Positions 43,800-53,803 of a stretch of DNA of 64,000 bases are shown piece by piece (the first letter of the stretch is position 1; every line of letters begins with the position of its first letter). Position numbers and translations under genes: made by a program. The notes beneath the pieces are model-generated. The model was not told the DNA's origin. It ran no database searches and worked only from the letters and a program-made list of their open reading frames with translations. Origin of the DNA: Solen grandis. Taxonomy: Eukaryota; Mollusca; Bivalvia; Adapedonta; Solenidae. Where the stretch lies: NCBI GenBank assembly GCA_021229015.1, contig CM037791.1, positions 53,914,798-53,978,797 of the forward strand, read 5' to 3'.

Positions 43800-43903
43800 G
43801 AACAGGAAAAATGTCAGGGAGAAAGATAATGTGACTGTCTTAATTGAACAGGAAAAATGTCAGGGAGAAAGATAATGTGGCTGTCTTAATTGAACAGGAA
43901 AAG
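43800..43903. repeat. 46-bp tandem duplication, 2.3 units
   Basis: GAACAGGAAAAATGTCAGGG... begins at 43800, 43846 and 43892. Two full units differ at one base. Confidence 0.95.
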
Positions 43904-44027
43904 AGCTGACCCTAAATGGGGGTCAGCTGAGGTTAAGTTGTATATTTTCATTATATACAAAACTTATTTTAGGTTGGTTGGGAAACAAGTTCTTTTAACT
44001 CATATTAATCTTCGGAAGATTGTGAAA

Positions 44028-44104
44028 AATCGTTGCCTCCAACAGGGTTCAAATCCACAACCTTCGAATCTCCAGTCAGGTATGTTACCACTGGAGCATG
44101 GCTG
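44028..44104 (-). repeat. tRNA-like SINE relic
   Basis: On the minus strand CTCCAGTGGTAACATACCTG (A box), then GGTTGTGGATTTGAACCCTG (B box). Only the head is visible. The anticodon arm does not pair convincingly, so it is not a tRNA gene. Confidence 0.45.
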
Positions 44105-44353
44105 TTTCCAATTCAGTTAATTCGCCATGTGTTATATTTTTAATCATCACCATTAAAGACTTGAATATGATAATGTCTGTTTACTTCATTCAAAGATCAA
44201 TTAAAACTTGTCTTTTTATTTTGTATTTAAACTTTAACAACATGCCATCCATTATATTGATGACCAAGGTACGCAGTGAAAAAAAAAATGAGAGCAGCAT
44301 ACAAGGAACTGCTTGAAGCACTAGTTCTTTGTTCTTGAAAATAAAAATGATAT

Positions 44354-44595
44354 TTAACCCTTTCCCTCATATAGACTCATTTTGACGCACTCAATAGGTA
44401 CCACATAAAGCCTGATCTGCAGAAAGCCAAACTCAAACCTTACCAATTTTAATTGCAAAATCCTCATTACCAGACCACTGAGGAGCAGCGAACAGCATAA
44501 AACCTGATCAGCCTGCGAGTTACTCGCAGGCTGATCTGGTTTTATGCTGTTCGCATAGGTCTTTTCATGGTTTCCTCTATGAGGGAAAGGGTTAA
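44354..44595 (+). mobile_element. TTAA-flanked palindromic MITE family A, copy 6
   Basis: 242 bp with perfect TTAA flanks. The 67-nt palindrome (44488-44554) has one mismatch between its 33-nt arms, and only one base lies between the arms. The 99-codon minus frame across it (44354-44653) is translation of the MITE, as are similar frames in copies 2, 3 and 8. Confidence 0.95.
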
Positions 44596-45494
44596 GTAGG
44601 ATTTCCATACAGGAAAATACCTCTAGACTGAATAATGGACTGAGACTCCCCATTCAGGTTGATCTGGGTCCTCACTGGTGAAACTTGATATAAAATAACA
44701 TCACAGCTGTAAATGGTTCAGTAAACCTCCATTATGCATGAAAGCATTAAAATGACAATTTTTAAACAGGTCCACTGTGTTGTATAATCAAGTTAATAAA
44801 AGTATAAACTACCTATCATATGAGCTCACATCATGTGTCACAGCTTGAGATATTTCAAGATAGACAATTCACCATATATTTCTACTAATAACACTTAATC
44901 AGCCTTGAATGGCACAAAAAGGTACCATGAAAACATTATTTTCTCATCACTAATTCAATGTTTTATATTGAGACTGCTTCTGCCAGGGCATAAATTACCG
45001 TTTATGTCATGATATTTCATCAGAAATTACAATATCTCTGCAATTTAGAATAGATCTAATCAAATTGTTGTATAAGTTTGTTTTTTCCCCTCGTTAGTTC
45101 ACAGGAAAAAAAGCAAAATTGGAAACACACAGGTGGCTATGAATGATATTAACTCTTTTTACAGACATGCATACATACATATACAGACATCCACACTATC
45201 TCACCAACATATATATAAGTTCAGATACACACAAACAAAAATCACCATTTCACATATATAAACTCCTAGCATACATATGAATATAAATTCACATTCGTAC
45301 AAACTCACCAAAGCATTAACAATACACACAAATTCGCCAGCATACACATAGATATAAGTTCACTTACATATAAACTCACCAGCATACATATAAATCACAA
45401 TTACATAAAACAAAAGACCCTGTAAAGATTTTGGCTGGAAATGAAAGTAAGTAAAATATTTTAGAATGATGGTCTCATGTTTGCCATACTCAAC
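44596..45494. other. Spacer; degenerate CATACATATA-type repeats at 45170-45400
   Basis: Between 45170 and 45400 phrases like AACTCACCAGCATACATATA recur irregularly, an old minisatellite of roughly 45-50 bp. The rest is featureless. Confidence 0.45.
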
Positions 45495-45548
45495 CTGAAA
45501 ACATGGAGACTGTGCCATGTCCTCAGAGTGCTGAAGCAATAGTTCCAT
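45495..45548 (-). CDS. Candidate first exon (18 codons)
   Basis: On the minus strand ATGGAAC opens MELLLQHSEDMAQSPCFQ, ending CAG|GTTGAG. The donor is non-ideal and no other exon was found. Codon use is plausible but the call is weak. Confidence 0.15.
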
Positions 45549-45921
45549 TACATGTGTGACATGTTGGTTTCAGTTGCCCACTAGATAAGCCAGTCCCCAG
45601 TCTAATTGGACCCAGTGGTAACATGCCAGATTGGTAACTGAAGGTCCCCAGTGTCATTGTCTCTAGTGGAAATATGCAAGATTGTAACCTGTCTCGGGAA
45701 TTTATAATTTTTTGTCTTTTTCTTATAGTGGCTTAGAATCATTTTTGTTGGGGACTCAAGGACAGCTTTATCCCCAAATATCTCTCCCCACAAACACTGT
45801 CCATTTAATAGGCCTCATTTTTTCTAAAACATAAATCCACAAATTTATGTACATGTATAAATAAAAATGACATTATTTTAGATTCCACGAAAGATAATAA
45901 AATAAATGATTTTTATTTCAT

Positions 45922-45923
<2 letters not shown>

Positions 45924-45993
<70 letters not shown>

Positions 45994-46040
45994 ACAACAA
46001 CAACAATCATCAACAACAACATCATTATCATCATCATTCT
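45924..46040. repeat. ATC trinucleotide microsatellite grading into AAC
   Basis: More than 20 uninterrupted ATC units, then AAC units, then degenerate ATC. Confidence 0.95.
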
Positions 46041-46148
46041 GGGATATTTCAAAACTGATTAATAACACATACAGAATATATAGAACAGAAATAGAAAGAC
46101 AAATTACTTCATAATCATAAACCAGGTATGAACAAGATTAAATGTTAC

Positions 46149-46208
46149 TTTGATGGAGACACTATACATGCAAGACAGCATGCCGGCAAGCAGTTTGGCT
46201 TGCACCAT
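46149..46208 (-). CDS. Candidate 60-nt exon
   Basis: On the minus strand a strong acceptor (GATTTCTCTCCCTACCAG) is followed by MVQALLA-type coding (MVQAKLLAGMLSCMYSVSIK) and GTAACA. A second frame is also open and would end in TAA just past the donor. The region 46128-46334 is less AT-rich than its surroundings and is open on both strands (68-codon plus frame), so strand and frame are uncertain. Confidence 0.2.
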
Positions 46209-46544
46209 CTGGTAGGGAGAGAAATCAGTCAGGTGTGTCAGGTTTCCGATATTTCTCTCACATGTACTTCCCCTGTAATTCATCAGGGGACTTGTGTGCA
46301 AGCTGATGTTGCCTTGGCTAGACAGGAATCTTAAACTTAGTATATCTCAAACTAATATGTTGTAAGTTGTCGGATGGATAATTGATCCATCCAAACCGTA
46401 AACTGTGTGAGTTATCCATAAAATGTTGAATAAATCATTGCTTAACAGAGATGCTGGGGATTCGAGTCAACAACCAGATGGGCAGTGTGTTCAGGTATTT
46501 GTTGCCTCAGTTTAGCAATATTATGTTCACTGATTAAATATCTC

Positions 46545-46583
46545 TCTCTCTCTTGCTATCTCTCTCTTGCTCTCTCTCTCTCT
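46545..46583. repeat. CT microsatellite
   Basis: Interrupted CT runs. Confidence 0.9.
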
Positions 46584-48320
46584 AAATATATATATACATA
46601 ATTATATAGTTGATAATTAAAAAATTCAATGATTCTTAGTTGTAAGTTTGTAAACAGAAATGATCAGAGGAGGAGAGAAAAGGGGGATAGATAAATGTGT
46701 ATTCTCTCTCATTCTGATAATTTCTGTTTATTTAAATCACATGTAAATATCATTTTTTTTTATTTAATAATAACTGCTGTTGGTTATTAGTTTAAGTTTA
46801 TTTATATTTTTATACACACACAAATATTTGTTAATTTTAAGATTTAAGAAAGCTTTCGCAAATCCTTACGATTACTACTTTTGTTTATAACAGTTTTATT
46901 ATTATCATATTTGAGCAAATATTTATAGGTTTAAATCATGATAATTTGTGTTCATAATTTAAATTTTTATAGTTTTTTTTGAATATTAATTTTCAATAAT
47001 TGTTGTATATTTCAAATTACATGGCTTAAAGATTCACTCATGGATGAAGATCATTTTCAGGTGTATAATGTTAAATTGATTTACTTTCAGGATATACAAT
47101 TCATGTATTGCTATTTCCAAGAAAAAAATGATAGAAAATGCAGTGAATTATAACTGGATGTTTACCGGTTCAGAGTTAGAATAATGTTTTAAGATAATTT
47201 TTTTTTTTTTTAATGTAGATGTTTAATAAAATTAGCACTGTCTGACACAATCTGCTTTGGAGAAAATGACATTTATAAGGTTAAACCTTAGATGATTTAC
47301 TCTTCTATATGATACCTGTCTTCATTGAGTTATTTAAATCCAGATGTGTAAGGTTGTAATTTAATACTACCCAGATTTTCATAAATATAGATTTGTTTAT
47401 ATTTGTTTTGTAAAGTGTAAGACCCTTTTTTTTTTAAAAATTTGCGTTTCTGTTTGGTGCAGTTACTGAATGTATATAATGGAGATTCAGTTCAGGTTGC
47501 AAAATAAAGGGCACACTTTAAACAGTTTTAAACATGTAACAAGTATTCATCCCAGCCTACGCTGTTAACATACCTTAATTTGCTCATAAATATGGATTGC
47601 CCCAGTGACAATATGCTAAAAGTTGCAATTTTGATTAATTGACCGTCATCAAATGTATGTTTAATAATTGATGCTAAAGAGGGCACTAAATGGAATATAT
47701 GATTACTATCGTAACTTGCTGGAGATAGGTATCATTATGCATCAACAGGGTATGTTGATGGGATGTTAAAGGAGATAAAATCTAAATAGGAGACAATTAT
47801 AAAGGCATGCAAAATAACGCAACATTTGCGCATTTACTACAGCAGTACATTTGTCCCAAAAGGGCCATAAGTCTAAAACATATGTGCTGTAATTGAGTTG
47901 CTAGGCAGATGATAAAGTATGTATTTGCCATTGTGGATTGGTTTATTGTATTCTAAAGGCATTGTTTGGGGGATAAGTTAGCTTTGAATTTCAGAATAAT
48001 TAGGTAATGTATCATGTCATGTCTATATCCATAGAGATGAAAATAAGTCTAGAATGTAGACATGAAAAAGAGTCATTTGATAGTCCCTAATGCTGAACAA
48101 TGAATTTTGGGTAAATGGCCAGAACAATATGGCGTTACTCAATGGACTGTATTAATTCACTTTCAAGTTTTAATTTTGACTGGTTTTATTTTTTTTTCTA
48201 TGGCAATTTTAATATGTGGAGTTAGATATTACAAAATTAGTCATTAGCACTATTATTCATTCTGTTGGTTTAAATGGTGCCCTGTATACCAGTTCATCAT
48301 CCTATCAAATTGTCCGAAGC
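46584..48320. other. No recognisable feature in 1.7 kb
   Basis: Very AT-rich with short homopolymers. Nothing supportable. Confidence 0.5.
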
Positions 48321-48891
48321 TACAGACCGTAATCCGTTCAAGTACACCAAATCTGCGTTCCGTTTGCGTTTGAACATCGTTTCATTTGCGTTTGCAAATC
48401 GTTTCATTTGCGTTTATCGTTTACGTTTCTAAACGATAAACGCTGGATATAAACGCTGAATGCATCTATAAACGATTACAAACGCATTTGCATTTCAACT
48501 TCGTTTATTTTCGAACCGTTCTCCGTTTGCGTTCACCGTTCACCGTTTGCGTTCACCGTTTGCATCGTTTTTCGTTTACCGTTTACACAAACGCATCATC
48601 TCTGACACTGCTTTCTGCACGTATCGGACCCAAACCATTTCGGAACCTAGACTAATGTGACCCTAGTGAAATCGTACCCCTGGACCTATCTGTCTATACA
48701 TTCTAAACGCTGGAAGTAACTTAAACAATTAAGTCACAAAAAAAGTATTAGTGGCTATAATTTGAATTATTAAAATCAAATTTATTTTTCTAATTTGTTA
48801 GAGGGAAATCGGTGAAGTGTAAGAAAAACATTCTGGAAATAATTTTACGAAAAATCTGTGAAGTTGTTGCAACCTCTAGAAAGACAAAACA

Positions 48892-49014
48892 ATGGCGGGT
48901 ACTAGCAGGCAGTATAGGTCTTTGGGATTACTTAGCCATTTCCGAGTATCCTGCTTGCCGAGATTCTTTAAATTAAAACCTGTTGTCGGTATTTTTTGTA
49001 ATAGTTCATCCTGC
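48892..49014 (+). CDS. Candidate first exon encoding a mitochondrial presequence
   Basis: AAAACAATGGCGGG is an excellent start context. It opens 41 codons beginning MAGTSRQYRSLGLLSHFR and ending CNSSSC exactly at a canonical GTAAGT donor (49015-49020). The 41 residues contain four Arg and two Lys, many Ser/Leu/Phe and no Asp or Glu. This is the composition of a mitochondrial targeting peptide. It lies inside the 4156-bp transposon, so it may be a captured host exon with promoter or a gene into whose first intron the element extends. No following exon was identified. A 94-codon minus frame on the opposite strand is the alternative but lacks such signals. Confidence 0.4.
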
Positions 49015-49657
49015 GTAAGTGATGTTGACAAAATAAATGTCATCGGTTGAAAGTAGTCTTGAACGGTTATTATATTTTTTTTGAATTCACATTGCGACAA
49101 AATCGAGAGAAAAAACGTAACACAGTCAAGGTAAAATTGACAATCATCATAATACGTCATCCACTAAAGGCATGTTTTTTATTGGCTATTGCAAATAAAC
49201 TAGGCGAATGATTGGACAATCGGTTCTGTGTCATTGTGTGTGATAAGTTCTAGACTGTAAACAAATTTGATTACACGCTGTCATATCAGTTTACACAACA
49301 GGTGCCATAAACGGCACGCGTAGGGTTCAGCGATTTTCCAAAGTTACAGTGCGATATAAAATCTTTTTCCCCCTCCACAAAAATAAAAATGGAACTAGCG
49401 TGCGATCTTAATACAATACAATTTCATTAACGTAGTGCACAAAGTGTGTACGTGACAATTGGCATGTACAAAGTGAGGACCTATATAACCTGCTAACTAA
49501 TTAAGCGAGAAAAACTGAAGTATTAATTGTATTACGTATTAATATTAGATAGACCAACAAAAGATTCAAATCACTTTCAGACATCAAATTAAAATTAAAA
49601 TTTTCAACAATAAAGCTAAGACAAAGACGTAATAAGTACGTCTAAGAACATAAGAAG

Positions 49658-49741
49658 ATGAAAAGAAATATTGCCGACGTTTGGGGAATATCGCAACTTC
49701 TTGGCAATTTTGATAAAGGAAAAACGCCAAGTCATCCGTAA
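49658..49741 (+). CDS. Short open frame, MKRNIADVWG...
   Basis: 27 codons (MKRNIADVWGISQLLGNFDK then GKTPSHP, stop). The start resembles the N terminus typical of some hAT-related zinc-finger/TTF proteins (MKR...DFFG), but nothing downstream continues it. Possibly the truncated start of the element's own protein. Confidence 0.2.
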   Translation: MKRNIADVWGISQLLGNFDKGKTPSHP

Positions 49742-49814
49742 TCCAACCTACAGTGCATAAAGGTCATCGTTGATCGGGGAAGCTGTGGGGGCTGTTATTA
49801 TTGCCGATAAGATA

Positions 49815-49925
49815 GTGTATGAAGGCATGTCGCTATGGAATTATGACATGTCGGCGAGATTAAGGCATGTCGGCAATATGCCTTCGCGTTTGAAGGCATG
49901 TCGGGCCCGACATGCGTTATTGGCC
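49815..49925. repeat. GGCATGTCGG motif cluster
   Basis: GGCATGTCG or its variants occur about five times in 100 bp, including an inverted pair around TCGGGCCCGACATGC. GC-rich within AT-rich sequence. Could be protein-binding repeats or part of another nested repeat. Confidence 0.6.
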
Positions 49926-52259
49926 TGGCGGAAACCCTGTTAGATAAAATACACTGCAATCTTTTACAACCATAATATAAACTAAACTAAGACTTATATA
50001 TATTGGAAGTCACGATAAAAACATCGTATGCATATAACCATAACAATACCGGGTGACCCTTCTTAACGCTTGCTTTTTTTACGTGCAATAACACGGAAAA
50101 AATACGCTTCATGTGATATTATTGGTAATCTGAATACAACAAATGCTTTGGCCATTTACAGCATCATTTATTAAATATGACCAAGACATATAGAAGGTTG
50201 CACGAGTTTGTCGTGCTTATATACTGCAGCTATTAAAACTGCCTACTCGGCTGAATAAAATTATTGAACCAGACTTCAGAAAGCCGTTAGTAACATAACT
50301 GAATGTTAATTTGCATCTCGTGTATGCATCGTACTAAATATTTATACAGTCTTCGTAACTACTGTAACTTGTGGTAAACTAGAATTCACCTTTTTGCCTA
50401 ATTTTATTAGTTCAAAGAAATTCTGTCACGAATGGTTACTTTGATAGGCTATATTATAATTTGCTTAATTCAATATTCAAAACTAGTTCATCTAAATAAA
50501 GTTTTTTCTTCGCTGTTTTTATTTACTCATTATTCTGTGTTATTTTTGTTTCCTTATGAAACATAACAGCAACTACTTCAATTGTGTCGTATGCAGATAT
50601 TTCTAAAGATCTACATTTGTACGGTGATGGATATTTTGATGACATTATATCTGCTGACACAATTCAATATTCAGTAGTTATCAAAACACATAACGATCCA
50701 TAGGACAACACAGGAAATGATTGCATAATGTTACATAACATAGTGCACCCTACTGTGGTGTCACAGTATGCCATCTTTGTTTTTTGTCACCATTCGCCAA
50801 TCAAGACACACAGCAGCCGGACGAACCCCCTCCCCCCCATGAACCGGATATGAGCGAGGCAATTTAATTATTTTACAGGGTAGACATAATGCATCCCATG
50901 ATGTTTTACAATAGGACAAAACACCCCCATGTATATATACTTTTTCTTAATGAAAACATATTTTACACTGCTTTTTTTAAAGATGGAATTCCTTATAATA
51001 CCAAATTTGACAAGGTAAGACACCCCTGAGGTGGTGTTTGTACATATTGTACGACAGGTTATTAAATCAAAATAGTTGTATAAGGATTTGTTTGTGATTT
51101 TGGTGAAATTTCTAGAAGGAAATTTTTGATCAATACAAGATATTAAAACGTAAATAAACTTTAAAGCATGATAAGTTTTTAGCATGTCACTTTTTAGCAA
51201 GACTGATAACATTTGTTTTAAATTGTCCAATGTATGCAGATACATGGTACACGTAGACACTTTATTTCAAGGTATTATGGTAAATGTATAGCTTTACTGC
51301 AAACAGATAACAAACCACTGGGATTTTGTTTAAAAAACATTAAATCAAGAGGAATTGTATTCTTTAATTTAGAAAGTTATTCTGATAGGCAGTTCATTAG
51401 TTAAATTTTTCTTCTTCGTTTTGTAGGCATGTACGTTTATCAATGTAATCAACTACCAAGACATTGTAAAACAATTTAGGTCTACTATATATCAATAGTC
51501 ATCTTCACATGAGCATTTCTTTTTTATATAACAGGTGTTTATCCCGGTGTTTATAACTGAAATTTGTCCGACTCGTATAAATAATGGGGTGGCAGATATT
51601 CACGTCATAAACATATTGCATTGTGTCACTTGTGTGTAACAATATATTTAGACTTAAATGATACAATTTTCCGTTGTTGAAATTTATCGAGAACGTATTT
51701 AGAGAAAAAAAAACAACAACATGATTAATGGATAAAAAAAAAATTAATAAAATATTACAACAACCACGTGTAACAAACAAGCTCTCTTAATTTATCGGCT
51801 AATATTGTACATGTAGTCAATTTGGGGAATCTTCGGCAATTTCATACATACAAGCTGCCGGATGTTGTCATAATGACTAATCAGCCTATCACACTAACTT
51901 AGACAATTATCTTCTCAAAGTGTCACAATACCCGTTCGCCAATACACTGACTGGTCTAGTCGCCGTTAATAAACGCTTATACAAACACGTGAATAGAGAA
52001 CCAATTCTAGGCCGCTTTTATGTTTATTACATAAACAAAAATAAATCTTATGACGGGGAAAGAAAAAATCCCCTTTTACTTTATTGTAAACATTTAAAAC
52101 ATTTTTTTACAATTGTATCACTCATTTATTTAACAAAAAAAAATGCTTTTGGCATAAATGAATGCACTATTGATGTGTTGTTTTTTTTCGTTAAAATATA
52201 ATTGCACTGTCAACATAACCACGATAAAGTTAGAGAATATCCGAATCCCATACCTCAGC

Positions 52260-52450
52260 GTTTAATGCAAACGTTTTGATACCGTTTATCGTTTGCGTTT
52301 ATCGTTTGCGTTTATCGTTTTGTATAGTTCGTTTGCGTTTGTGAATCGTTCGGCCGTGAAACGTTCGATCGTTTACGTTTTCGTTTAACGTTTCGTTTGC
52401 GTTCCGTTCGTGTTTCGTTTGCGTTTGAATAGCGTTTCGTTTACGTTCGT
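52260..52450. repeat. Right subterminal CGTTTGCGTTTAT repeats
   Basis: More than ten overlapping CGTTTGCGTTT/CGTTTATCGTTT words precede the right inverted terminus. The left counterpart is 48351-48600, where the words occur in both orientations and include a hairpin (TCGTTTACGTTTCTAAACGATAAACG). Confidence 0.9.
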
Positions 52451-52504
52451 TTGGTGTACTTGAACGGATTACGGTCTGTACCAGAGGCTGGTCAGGGTGC
52501 CTCA

Positions 52505-52883
52505 GATGACGTGGCATGATACCACACTCAGATAATGATACCATACTCAGATCAAGTGGCACAAGTAGCATGATGCGACACTTGAATCAAGTGGAATGAC
52601 GCCACACAGATCAAATAGCATAATGCCACACTCGGATCAAATGGCATGACTCCACACTCTGATAAAATGGCGACGGCCGAGGTCGAGTGACATGATCCCA
52701 CACCCATATAAAAGGGGCACAAGCGGCATCATGCCACACTTGGATCAAGTGGTATGATACCACACTCAGATCGAGTGGTACACATGTGGCATCACGATAA
52801 CAGCACAAAACAACAGCAGAACCTAAGACACCACACCCCCAGATCAAATGGCATGACACCACACCCCAGATAAAAATGGCATG
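52505..52883. repeat. Degenerate 26-bp minisatellite
   Basis: Units such as GATCAAATGGCATGACTCCA plus CACTCT are clearly in phase at 52580-52660 and irregular elsewhere. TGGCATGATGCCA-type centres are palindromic. The words resemble part of the SINE family A body (GTAGCATGATACCACACCCA), a possible origin. The 83- and 90-codon frames here are by-products. Confidence 0.75.
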
Positions 52884-52897
52884 CCCCCCCCCCCCCC
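52884..52897. repeat. C14 homopolymer
   Basis: Fourteen C between two minisatellites. Confidence 0.95.
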
Positions 52898-53803
52898 AAG
52901 CCAGCTGTATTAAGCAGCCAACTGTATTAAGCAGCCAGCTGTATTAAGTAGCTAACTGCACCAAGCAGCCAGCTGTTCTAAGCAGCCAACTGCACCAAGC
53001 AGCCAACTGTATTAAGCAGTCAACTGTATTAAGCAGCCAGCTGTGTTAAGCAGTCAACAGCACCAAGCAGCCAACTGTATTAAGCAGTCAACTGCACCAA
53101 GCAGCCAGCTGTGTTAAGCAGCCAACTGCACCAAGCAGCCAGCTGTATTAAGCAGCCAACTGCACTAAGCAGCCAGCTGTATCAAGCAGCCAGCTGTATT
53201 AAGAAACCGACTGCACCAAGCAGCCAGCTGTATTAAGAAGCCGACTGCACCAAGCAGCCAGCTGCACCAAGCAGCCAGCTGTATTAAGTAGCCAACAGCA
53301 CCAAGCAGTCAACTACTTCAAGCAGCCAGGTGTATTAAGAAGCCGACTGCACCAAGCAGCCAGCTGTATTAAACAGCCAATGGCACCAAGCAGCCAGCTG
53401 TATCAAGCAGCCAGCTGTATTAAGCAGCCAGCTGTATTAAGTAGCCAGCTGTATTAAGCAGCCAACTGCACCAAGCAGCCAGCTGTATTAAGTAGCCAAC
53501 TGCACCCAGCAGCCAGCTGTATTAAGCAGCCAACTGCACCAAGCAGTCAGCTGTTTTAAGTAGCCAACTGCACCAAGCAGCCAGCTGTATTAAGTAGCCA
53601 ACTGCACCAAGCAGCCAGCTGTATTAAGCAGCCAACTGCACCAAGCATCCAGCTGTTTTAAGCAGCCAACTGCACCAAGCAGCCAGCTGTTTTAAGTAAC
53701 TAACTGCACCAGGCAGCTAGCTGTATTAAGCAGCCAGATATATTCATCCAGCTGTATTAAACAGCCAGTTTTATTAAGCAACTGCAACAAGCAGCCAGCT
53801 GTA
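52898..53803. repeat. 17-bp minisatellite with 34-bp higher-order unit, about 53 units
   Basis: AAGCAGCCAGCTGTATT alternates with AAGCAGCCAACTGCACC over much of the array, giving a 34-bp higher-order repeat. The first type contains the E-box CAGCTG, so it recurs at fairly regular spacing. Confidence 0.95.

Larger units (their letters stand above)
48323..52478. mobile_element. 4156-bp element with perfect 29-bp inverted termini
   Basis: CAGACCGTAATCCGTTCAAG plus TACACCAAA (48323-48351) is perfectly inverted at 52450-52478, and TA lies directly outside both ends (48321-48322, 52479-52480). Inside each end, about 200-250 bp consist of repeated CGTTTGCGTTTATCGTTT-type words in both orientations, presumably subterminal binding sites. 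No transposase was recognised. Open frames of 91-130 codons at 50868-51260 (minus), 51505-51780 (minus) and 51920-52201 (plus) are AT-driven. It carries a first-exon-like segment at 48892 and a short frame at 49658. Perfect ends imply recent activity, probably mobilised in trans. Superfamily open: Tc1/mariner-like or ISL2EU are options given the TA. Confidence 0.85.

Noticed and set aside
10331..44104. tRNA-like A and B boxes at 9325, 10331, 28583, 31130, 31728 and 44028
   Set aside because: Acceptor and anticodon stems do not form, and several copies continue into a shared non-tRNA body, so they are SINEs or relics, not tRNA genes.
50868..51260. 130-codon minus frame inside the 4.2-kb element
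   Set aside because: Lys/Ile/Tyr/Phe-rich low-information sequence with no transposase motif; best explained by AT richness.
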